NCBI GenBank assembly: GCA_041913505.1
Contig: JAYSFC010000146.1
Location: 1-8,344, forward strand
Length of the DNA stretch: 8,344 nt
Reading direction: 5' to 3'
From: JAYSFC01 sp041913505
GTDB taxonomy: Bacteria > Pseudomonadota > Gammaproteobacteria > Burkholderiales > Burkholderiaceae_C
Positions 1 to 5,721 of this stretch are shown here, one piece after another; position 1 is the first letter of the stretch; each line of letters begins with the position of its first letter. A program made the position numbers and the translations under genes. A model generated the notes under the pieces. It ran no database searches. It worked only from the letters and a program-made list of their open reading frames with translations, and was not told the origin of the DNA.

Positions 1-117
1 CTTGCGCCACACCAGCAGGTTGCGCAGGAACACGGGCCACCAGCGCAGCGACAGGTCGGGCGCGCGCCAGATGCCGGGGGCGGTGGCAGCGTGCGCGGAT
101 GGTGATGCGGCGGACAT
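1..117 (-). CDS. ABC-2 type exporter permease, NodJ-like, N-terminal fragment
   Basis: Only the first 39 codons are in the window; the gene runs off the left edge. It begins ATG at 117, one base after the TGA of the upstream ATPase gene (TGA-C-ATG), so the two are almost certainly co-transcribed and probably translationally coupled. The visible peptide has a polar Ala/Ser/Pro-rich start, then a Trp-rich stretch ending RNLLVWRK. That resembles the cytoplasmic lead-in to the first membrane helix of NodJ/ABC-2 permeases, which often reads R-N-x-x-V-W-R-K. No transmembrane helix is visible yet. The role, membrane half of an exporter driven by the neighbouring ATPase, is inferred mainly from the adjacent NodI-like gene. 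The substrate is unknown. Confidence 0.7.
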   Translation of the reverse strand, partial: MSAASPSAHAATAPGIWRAPDLSLRWWPVFLRNLLVWRK

Positions 118-118
118 G

Positions 119-1066
119 TCAACCTTCCTCCCGGATTTTGCGGCCCGTCAGCTTGAGAAACAGGTCCTCCAGATTGGCGGGCCGGTGTAGGGTGCGCAGG
201 TGGCTGTGCGCAGCCAAGGCCTGCAGCAGCGGCTGCGCATCCTGCGTGTAGAAGAACACGGTTTCGCCGCTGACCTCCACGCGGCGCGCCAGCGCGCGCA
301 GCGCGGCGTCGTGCGCGAGGGCCAGCGCGCCGTTGCCGTAGGCCTCGACCACCTCGGGCTCGAGGTGTTCGGCGATGAGCTCGCGCGGTCGGCCCTCGGC
401 AATCTTGCGGCCATGGTCGAGCACCAGCAGGCGTGAGCACAGGCGCTCGGCCTCGTCCATGAAATGGGTGGTGAGCAAAATGGCCGTGCCCTGCTGCAGC
501 AGGAGCTGCAGCCGCTCCCACATGAGGTGGCGCGCCTGGGGATCGAGGCCCGTGGTGGGCTCGTCGAGCAGCAGCAGGCGCGGCTCGTTCACGAGCGCGC
601 GCGCCAGCGAGAGCCGCCGCTTCATGCCGCCCGAGAGCTCGCCGGGCCGCGCGTTTGCCTTGTGCGTGAGCGCGGCGAATTCGAGCAGGCGCGGGATGCG
701 ATCGCGCATGGCGGATGCGCCCAGGCCGAAGTAGCGGCCGAACACGCGCAGGTTCTCCGCGCAGCTGAAGTCGGGGTCCAGTGTGTCGAACTGGGTTACC
801 ACGCCGAGCTGGGCCTTGATCGCGAGCGCATCGCGCGGCATGGAGAGCGACGCGCTGCCGCCGCCGGGGTGGAAATGCACCGTGCCCTCGTCGGGCGCGG
901 TGAGGCCCAGGCACATGCGGATGGTGGTGGTCTTGCCCGCGCCGTTGGGGCCGATCACGCCCAGGCACTCGCCTGGCGCGATCGCGAACGACACATCGTC
1001 GACCACGGTGGCGTCACCGTAGCTCTTGCGCAGATGGCGGGCTTCGAACAGCGCAGTGGCGGGCAT
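119..1066 (-). CDS. ABC transporter ATP-binding protein, NodI/CcmA-like (ABC-2 exporter)
   Basis: This is a 315-aa cytoplasmic ATPase that should power an ABC-2 type exporter with the permease starting just downstream. All nucleotide-binding motifs are visible: Walker A GPNGAGKTT (residues 39-47), Q-loop Gln92 in VVTQFDTLDPDF, signature LSGGMKRRL (144-152), Walker B LLLLDEP (164-170), D-loop GLD and switch His201 in LTTHFMDEAE. The Q-loop context (TQFD-LDPDF, then ENL-VFGRYFGL) is typical of the NodI/lipo-oligosaccharide exporter branch, but that does not fix the substrate, and many non-nodulating betaproteobacteria carry such pairs. After about residue 230 comes the usual C-terminal regulatory extension. 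I chose the ATG at 1066 because the domain starts immediately after it. The frame stays open to 1207, but that extension is not family-like. No strong ribosome binding site is visible. Confidence 0.93.
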   Translation of the reverse strand: MPATALFEARHLRKSYGDATVVDDVSFAIAPGECLGVIGPNGAGKTTTIRMCLGLTAPDEGTVHFHPGGGSASLSMPRDALAIKAQLGVVTQFDTLDPDFSCAENLRVFGRYFGLGASAMRDRIPRLLEFAALTHKANARPGELSGGMKRRLSLARALVNEPRLLLLDEPTTGLDPQARHLMWERLQLLLQQGTAILLTTHFMDEAERLCSRLLVLDHGRKIAEGRPRELIAEHLEPEVVEAYGNGALALAHDAALRALARRVEVSGETVFFYTQDAQPLLQALAAHSHLRTLHRPANLEDLFLKLTGRKIREEG

Positions 1067-1106
1067 GGTACAGATGGAGAATTTGTCGTGACTCTGTAAC
1101 CTCGCG

Positions 1107-1136
1107 CTTATACACCATACGTTGAATGCTACTGAA
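1107..1136 (-). promoter_or_regulatory. Weak sigma-70-like promoter candidate for the exporter operon
   Basis: Read on the minus strand, TATAAG at 1112-1107 matches the -10 consensus in 5 of 6 positions and lies about 40 bases before the exporter ATG at 1066. The hexamer 18 bases upstream, TTCAGT (1136-1131), matches the -35 consensus in only 3 of 6. Position and AT-richness fit, but the -35 is poor, so this remains a candidate. Confidence 0.3.
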
Positions 1137-1160
1137 AACGGAGCAATTCGTGCATTCGAA

Positions 1161-1195
1161 CTGATGCGTGTCAAGGAGTCCTTGGAGTGCATCAG
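1161..1195. repeat. Imperfect inverted repeat / hairpin upstream of phaC
   Basis: A 16-base left arm (1161-1176) and a 16-base right arm (1180-1195) surround a 3-base AGT loop. The outer 7 bases (CTGATGC/GCATCAG) and the inner 5 (CAAGG/CCTTG) pair perfectly. Of the four middle positions, three can form G-U pairs in plus-strand RNA and one is a mismatch. No T-run follows on either strand, so it does not look like an intrinsic terminator. It ends 40 bases before the phaC start codon, so it could be a 5'-leader structure, or in DNA form an operator for a dimeric regulator. Confidence 0.6.
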
Positions 1196-1235
1196 CATAC
1201 TTGGCAATTGGTTATCTCAACGACGGGGAATCACG

Positions 1236-3038
1236 ATGGACACAAGGCCTGCTCCCGAGCATCCGCTGGAGCGGCAGCGTGCGGCGGCCCGCACGCTCGA
1301 CGAGTCGATCCACGCCCTGCTGGCACGCACGAGCCAGGGGCTGTCACCCATTTCGCTGGCGCTCGCCCAGGCCGACTGGGCATTGCACCTGGCGGCATCG
1401 CCCGGCCGCCAGATGGTGCTGGCGCAGCGCGCGCTCGATCTGGCGCTGCAGGCCTGGCAGAACGCCGGCAGCGCTGCCGCCGAGGACCAGCCCGAGATGG
1501 ACGCGCGCTTTGCCGAGCCGGTCTGGCGCCAGTGGCCCTACAGCGCGCTCAAGGAGGGGTTCAAGGCCTACGACGTCTGGTGGCGCGAGGCGGCCGAACT
1601 CGACGGCGTGTCGCAGCACCACCAGCACATGGTGCGCTTCTTCGCGCGCCAGGCGCTCGACGCGCTGTCGCCCTCCAACTGGGCGTGGACCAACCCCGAG
1701 GTGCTGCGCCTCGCGCAAGAAACGCAGGGCCGCAGCCTGCTCGAAGGCTGGCGCAATGTGGGCGAGGACCTGCGGGCGCAGATGAACGCCCAGGCCGATA
1801 CGCCCCCGCAGGCGCTGCCGCCCTTGCCCTACGCCGTGGGGCGCGATGTGGCGGTGACGCCGGGCAAGGTGGTGTTCCGCAACGGGCTCATCGAACTCAT
1901 CCGCTACACGCCCACCACGGCCCAGGTGGCACCGCAGCCGCTGCTGATCGTGCCCTCGTGCATCATGAAGTACTACATCCTGGACCTGTCGCCGGGCAAC
2001 TCCATGGTGCGCTACCTTGTGGACCAGGGCTATACGGTCTTCATCATCTCGTGGCGCAACCCTGACGCGGCCGATCGCGACCTCGGCATGGAGGACTATC
2101 TGCGCCGCGGCGTGGTGGAGGCCATGGCGGCCGTGCGCGCCCAGACTGGCGCGCCGCGCATCCATGCCCTGGGCTACTGCCTGGGGGGCACTTTCCTGGC
2201 GATCGTTGCCGCGGCGCTTGCGCGCGCGCAGGCACCGCAGGCTGCCGCGCCGGGCGGGCGGCGCAAGCGCGCAGTCCCTGCAGAGCTGCCCGAGCTGGCC
2301 ACCATCACGCTGCTGGCTGCGCAGACCGATTTCAGCGAGCCGGGGGAACTCGGCGTGTTTATCGACGACGACCAGCTCAAGACGCTGCGCGAGAAGATGG
2401 CGCGCACGGGCTACCTCTCGGGCCGGCAGATGGCGGGTTCGTTCCAGTTCCTCAACTCGCGCGATCTCGTGTGGTCGCGTGCCACGCGCCGCTACCTGCT
2501 CGGGCAGGACGAGGTGGGCAACGACATGATGAGCTGGAACGCCGACACCACGCGGCTGCCCGCGCGCATGCACTCCGAGTACCTCTCGTCGCTGTTCCTC
2601 AATAACGCGCTGGCCTCGGGCCAGTACCGCATGGATGGGGAGGGCGTGGCGCTGCGCGACATCCGCGCACCCCTGTTCGTGGTGGGCACGGTGCGCGACC
2701 ATGTGTCGCCCTGGCGTTCGGTCTACAAGCTCCATCTGCTCGCCGACGCTCCCATCACCTTCGTGCTGGCCGCGGGCGGGCACAACGCGGGCATCGTCTC
2801 CGAGCCTGGCCATCCGCGCCGCAGCTACCAGATCGCCAGCCGCGCGCATGGGGACGAGTGGATCGACCCCGACACCTGGCAGACCAATGCACCGGTGCTG
2901 GAAGGCTCGTGGTGGGTTGCCCTGCACGAGTGGCTGCGCGAGCGCTCGGGGCCGCCCGTGCCTGCCCGCCCCATCGACCCGGCCACGGTCCTGTGCGATG
3001 CTCCGGGCTCGTACGTGATGCAACGCTATGCAGACTGA
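1236..3038 (+). CDS. phaC: Poly(3-hydroxyalkanoate) synthase (class I-like PhaC)
   Basis: This 600-aa enzyme polymerises (R)-3-hydroxyacyl-CoA into polyhydroxyalkanoate at the granule surface, releasing CoA. The N-terminal PhaC_N region covers roughly residues 80-260 and the alpha/beta-hydrolase core follows. The lipase-like box is GYCLGG with nucleophile Cys315; Asp488 (TVRDHVSPW) and His516 (GGHNAGIV) complete the triad. The 28-residue Asp-His spacing equals that of the Cupriavidus necator enzyme (D480/H508, from memory). Length fits class I, which works without a PhaE or PhaR subunit. The His region reads HNAGIV rather than the usual HIAGVV, and an Ala/Pro/Arg-rich insert sits at about 330-350, so this looks like a divergent paralogue branch. 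I chose the ATG at 1236 because GGGGAA precedes it; the frame is open back to a TTG at 1122, through the hairpin. No phaA or phaB gene is adjacent. It is the first gene of the operon. Confidence 0.93.
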   Translation: MDTRPAPEHPLERQRAAARTLDESIHALLARTSQGLSPISLALAQADWALHLAASPGRQMVLAQRALDLALQAWQNAGSAAAEDQPEMDARFAEPVWRQWPYSALKEGFKAYDVWWREAAELDGVSQHHQHMVRFFARQALDALSPSNWAWTNPEVLRLAQETQGRSLLEGWRNVGEDLRAQMNAQADTPPQALPPLPYAVGRDVAVTPGKVVFRNGLIELIRYTPTTAQVAPQPLLIVPSCIMKYYILDLSPGNSMVRYLVDQGYTVFIISWRNPDAADRDLGMEDYLRRGVVEAMAAVRAQTGAPRIHALGYCLGGTFLAIVAAALARAQAPQAAAPGGRRKRAVPAELPELATITLLAAQTDFSEPGELGVFIDDDQLKTLREKMARTGYLSGRQMAGSFQFLNSRDLVWSRATRRYLLGQDEVGNDMMSWNADTTRLPARMHSEYLSSLFLNNALASGQYRMDGEGVALRDIRAPLFVVGTVRDHVSPWRSVYKLHLLADAPITFVLAAGGHNAGIVSEPGHPRRSYQIASRAHGDEWIDPDTWQTNAPVLEGSWWVALHEWLRERSGPPVPARPIDPATVLCDAPGSYVMQRYAD

Positions 3039-3408
3039 ACCTGCCAATGAGCACGAAGCGACGGCCGAGCACCTGCGCCGCCTGCTGGAGCAACTCGAGA
3101 CGCTGGGCGCGCGCATCACGCGCCTGGCGGAGATTCTGCGCGTGCCATTGCAAACGCGCGAAGACGTCGACCACGTCCTGCTGCGCAGTGCCGAGCCGGC
3201 CGCCCTCCACGGTCGCGAGGCCGGTATGCGCGAGGAACTGCGCGGCCTGCTCGTGCTGCGCTACGAAATCATCACGCACCTCGTGGCCAGCGTGGGGGCG
3301 CAGGCCGCGCGCGACATCCTGCTCAGCGCCCAGGACCGGCTGTTGCGCGAAGGCTTCGCTCCTCGCGCGCCCGGCATGGACCTGCACCCGCTGTTCGACG
3401 GTCTGTGA
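3028..3408 (+). CDS. Uncharacterised 126-aa helical protein, coupled to phaC
   Basis: I do not recognise a family. The ATG lies 11 bases inside the end of phaC in another frame, an arrangement typical of translational coupling, and codon use matches the neighbours, so the gene is credible. The protein is soluble-looking, with no signal peptide, membrane segment, cysteine or tryptophan. After a short acidic N-terminus, residues about 13-38 carry Leu/Ile at heptad-like spacing (HLRRLLEQLETLGARITRL) and probably form an amphipathic helix or coiled coil. A second predicted helical stretch spans about 66-108, and the tail ends MDLHPLFDGL. Size, helicity and position make a PHA-granule or synthase-associated role possible, but this is context only. 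Nothing identifies it as PhaE, PhaR, PhaM or a classical phasin. Confidence 0.8.
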   Translation: MQTEPANEHEATAEHLRRLLEQLETLGARITRLAEILRVPLQTREDVDHVLLRSAEPAALHGREAGMREELRGLLVLRYEIITHLVASVGAQAARDILLSAQDRLLREGFAPRAPGMDLHPLFDGL

Positions 3409-3459
3409 GCGCCTTGCGCCGCGAAACGCCTCATCTCCCCTTTTTCTGGAACCTTTCCG
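3409..3459 (+). other. Intergenic leader before the enoyl reductase gene
   Basis: This 51-bp gap is the longest inside the operon. It contains a pyrimidine-rich run with five T's (about 3429-3447) and a GGAA at 3448-3451, eight bases before the fabI ATG, which probably serves as a weak ribosome binding site. No stable GC stem directly precedes the T-run, so I do not call a terminator. Confidence 0.45.
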
Positions 3460-4239
3460 ATGACTCCACCTGCGTCTGCGTTCAGCCTGGCTGGCAAGAG
3501 GGGCCTCGTCCTGGGCCTGGCCAACGAAAACAGCATTGCCTGGGGTTGCGCGCGGCTCGTGCGCGAGCTTGGCGCCGAGGTCGTGGCCTCGTGCCTCAAC
3601 GACAAGGCGCGCCGCTTCGTCGAGCCGCTCACGGCTCCAGCCGGCATTGAACTCGTCACGTGCAACGTCGAGCAGGAGGGCGACCTTGAAGCCCTGGTGG
3701 CGCGTGCCGCAGAGCGTCTGGGCGGGCTCGACTTCGTGGTGCACTCCATCGCCTGGGCGCCGCTCGAAGACCTGCACGGTCCCGTGGTCGACAGCTCCAG
3801 CAGCGGTTTTGCGCGTGCGATGGAGGTGTCGTGTCACTCGTTCGCGCGCCTGGCGCGGCTGTGCCTGCCGCACATGCGGGACGGCGGCAGCCTGCTGGGC
3901 ATGAGCTACCTGGGCGCCGACGAGGCCGTGCCGAACTATGGCCTCATGGGGCCCGTGAAGGCCGCACTCGAATCCATGGTGCGCTACCTCGCGCTGGAGC
4001 TGGGGCCGCGTGGCGTGCGCGTGCACGCGGTCTCGCCCGGCCCCATCCTCACGCGGGCCGCCTCGGGCATCGCCCATTTCGACGACCTGATGGCCAGTGC
4101 GCAGCGCAAGGCCCCGCTGGGTCGTCTGGTCACGCTGCGCGAGATCGCGCAGCTCTGCGCCTTCCTGTGCTCCGATGCCGCCAGCGGCATGACGGGCCAG
4201 ACCATCTACGTTGACGCCGGCTGCCACGCCGTGGCCTGA
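3460..4239 (+). CDS. fabI: FabI-type enoyl-[acyl-carrier-protein] reductase (SDR family)
   Basis: This 259-aa protein belongs to the FabI branch of the short-chain dehydrogenases, which reduce enoyl-ACP (or enoyl-CoA) with NAD(P)H. Visible landmarks are the N-terminal cofactor motif G-L-A-N-E-N-S-I-A-W-G (19-29), HSIAWAP (95-101), the active-site stretch SYLGADEAVPNYGLMGPVK with Tyr150, Tyr160 and Lys167 (Y-x6-K), and the substrate-loop motif GPILTRAASGI (194-204). These align with E. coli FabI Tyr146, Tyr156 and Lys163. Differences from housekeeping FabI include Pro165-Val166 just before the catalytic Lys and a Ser-rich SSSSGF at 112-117. Its place between phaC and the hydratase-transferase gene suggests an accessory paralogue acting on short-chain enoyl intermediates rather than general fatty acid synthesis. 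The fold and residues are seen; the special role is inferred. Confidence 0.88.
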   Translation: MTPPASAFSLAGKRGLVLGLANENSIAWGCARLVRELGAEVVASCLNDKARRFVEPLTAPAGIELVTCNVEQEGDLEALVARAAERLGGLDFVVHSIAWAPLEDLHGPVVDSSSSGFARAMEVSCHSFARLARLCLPHMRDGGSLLGMSYLGADEAVPNYGLMGPVKAALESMVRYLALELGPRGVRVHAVSPGPILTRAASGIAHFDDLMASAQRKAPLGRLVTLREIAQLCAFLCSDAASGMTGQTIYVDAGCHAVA

Positions 4240-4266
4240 TTTCTCCTCCGTGAAAAAAGCAATGCC

Positions 4267-5703
4267 ATGAACCAGATGCCTCCCACCGAATGGCTGGAGA
4301 ACACCACGTACGACGAACTGCGGGTCGGCCAGTCCGCGCGCCTGCTGCGCACGCTGACCCAGGCCGACATCCAGGCCTTCGCGGCCGTCTCGGGCGACAC
4401 CAACCCGGCCCACCTGAACCCCGAGTACGCTAACGCCACGCTGTTTCATGGCGTCATCGCCCACGGCATGTGGGGCGGGGCGCTGATTTCGGCGCTGCTG
4501 GGCACGCAGTTCCCCGGCCCCGGCACCATCTACCTGGAGCAGAACCTGCACTTCGCGCGGCCTGTGCGCATCGGCGACACGCTCACGGTGACGGCCACGG
4601 TGGTGGGCAAGGACGATGCGAAAAAGCGTGCCGAGCTCGACTGCGTGGTCACCAACCAGAGCGGCGAGCGCGTGCTGTACGGCACGGCGCGTGTGATCCC
4701 GCCCGTGCAGAAGGTGCGTCTGCCCAAGATCCCTGCGCCGCAGATCCAGCTCTTCGACCCCGAGGCGCGTTTCCAGGAATTGCTCGCGCTCGCCGACGGC
4801 ATGCCCGCCGTGCGCTGCGCGGTGGTCCATCCCTGTGACGCGGGCTCGCTCAGCGGCGCGCTCGACGCCGCGCGCCACGGGCTCATCGTGCCCGTGCTCG
4901 TGGGCCCCGAGGCGCGCATCCGCGCCGTGGCTGCTGAAGCGGGGCTGGACCTCGACGGCGTGGAGATCCTGGGCGTGGAGCACAGCCACGCGGCAGCGGC
5001 GCTCGCCGCCGGCATGGCCGCGCGCCGCGAGGTCGAGGTGCTCATGAAGGGCAGTCTGCACACCGACGAGCTCATCAAGGCCGTGCTCGCCGAGCCCCTG
5101 CTGCGCACGGGACGGCGCATGTCGCACCTGTTCCGCTTCGACGTGCCGCTGTACGCCAAGCCCCTGCTCATCACCGACGCGGCGCTCAACATCCGGCCCA
5201 CGCTGTCCGAAAAGGTGGACATCGTGCAGAACGCGATCGACTTTGCGCGCGTGCTCGGTGTGGACCAGCCCAAGGTGGCCATTCTGTCGGCCGTCGAGAC
5301 GGTGAATCCGGACATTCCGTCCACGCTCGATGCGGCGGCGCTGTGCAAGATGGCGGACCGCGGCCAGATCCAGGGCGGTGTGCTCGATGGTCCGCTGGCC
5401 TTCGACAACGCGGTGTCCGCGCAGGCCGCCGAGATCAAGCACATCACCTCGGCCGTGGCGGGAGACGCCGACATCCTGGCCGTGCCCGACCTCGAGAGCG
5501 GAAACATGCTCGCCAAGCAGCTCGAATACCTCGCGGGCGCCTCGGGCGCTGGCCTGGTGCTGGGCGCGCGCGTGCCCATCGCCCTCACGAGCAGGGCCGA
5601 TGGGCCGCGCGTGCGCGTGGCGTCCGCGCTGCTGGCCACGCTCGCGGCCTTCGATGCACGGCGCAAGCGCCCGCCCCAATCCGCTGCCGTCCAGAAGCAC
5701 TGA
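4267..5703 (+). CDS. Bifunctional MaoC-type enoyl-CoA hydratase / phosphate acetyl(butyryl)transferase
   Basis: This 478-aa fusion has two domains. Residues about 10-145 form a MaoC/(R)-specific enoyl-CoA hydratase (hot-dog fold) with the catalytic pair Asp44 and His49 in SGDTNPAHLNPEYA, matching the D-x4-H of PhaJ-type hydratases. Residues about 165-465 form a PTA/PTB domain that interconverts acyl-CoA plus phosphate with acyl-phosphate plus CoA. The segments ITDAALNIRPTLSEK (302-316) and SAVETVNPDIPSTLDAA (341-357) look closer to phosphate butyryltransferase than to classical E. coli Pta, so substrates longer than acetyl are possible. The linker near 146-165 is Pro/Lys/Arg-rich. The gene starts 27 bases after fabI and ends 18 bases before the kinase gene, its natural partner. 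Family members are commonly annotated as bifunctional enoyl-CoA hydratase/phosphate acetyltransferase. The ribosome binding site is weak. Actual substrate range cannot be read from sequence. Confidence 0.92.
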   Translation: MNQMPPTEWLENTTYDELRVGQSARLLRTLTQADIQAFAAVSGDTNPAHLNPEYANATLFHGVIAHGMWGGALISALLGTQFPGPGTIYLEQNLHFARPVRIGDTLTVTATVVGKDDAKKRAELDCVVTNQSGERVLYGTARVIPPVQKVRLPKIPAPQIQLFDPEARFQELLALADGMPAVRCAVVHPCDAGSLSGALDAARHGLIVPVLVGPEARIRAVAAEAGLDLDGVEILGVEHSHAAAALAAGMAARREVEVLMKGSLHTDELIKAVLAEPLLRTGRRMSHLFRFDVPLYAKPLLITDAALNIRPTLSEKVDIVQNAIDFARVLGVDQPKVAILSAVETVNPDIPSTLDAAALCKMADRGQIQGGVLDGPLAFDNAVSAQAAEIKHITSAVAGDADILAVPDLESGNMLAKQLEYLAGASGAGLVLGARVPIALTSRADGPRVRVASALLATLAAFDARRKRPPQSAAVQKH

Positions 5704-5721
5704 ACCTTGGGAGCTGACGCC

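Larger units (their letters stand above)
1067..1235. other. Divergent intergenic region between exporter and PHA operon
   Basis: This 169-bp gap separates the minus-strand exporter genes from the plus-strand phaC operon and must hold promoters for at least one of them. It is visibly richer in A and T than the flanking genes, which fits regulatory DNA. It contains the hairpin at 1161-1195 and a TATAAG element facing the exporter. A purine-rich GGGGAA about 8 bases before the phaC ATG at 1236 is a plausible Shine-Dalgarno. I found no convincing sigma-70 -35/-10 pair facing phaC. Confidence 0.7.

Noticed and set aside
464..1099. A 211-codon plus-strand frame opposite the ABC ATPase
   Set aside because: It is a mirror of the ATPase coding strand. 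All ABC motifs are on the minus strand and the plus product is a repetitive Ala/Arg/Glu-rich shadow.
1161..1195. Hairpin as a Rho-independent terminator of either flanking unit
   Set aside because: It lies upstream of both divergent genes and has no T-run on either strand.
1122..1235. N-terminal extension of phaC from a TTG at 1122
   Set aside because: It would translate through the hairpin and the AT-richer regulatory gap. The ATG at 1236 has a purine-rich site at proper distance and gives a class I-like length.
1344..3119. A 591-codon minus-strand open frame opposite phaC
   Set aside because: It has a low-complexity Arg/His-rich translation, and phaC on the plus strand has a full catalytic triad and family length.
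3429..3460. Pyrimidine/T-rich tract as an intra-operon terminator before fabI
   Set aside because: No stable GC-rich stem directly precedes the five T's, so termination is not supported.
2755..5700. A 981-codon open frame on the minus strand opposite phaC, fabI and the fusion gene
   Set aside because: It is an antisense shadow of GC-rich coding sequence with strong codon bias. Its translation is Arg/His/Gln/Gly-rich with no recognisable domain, and it crosses several well-supported genes.
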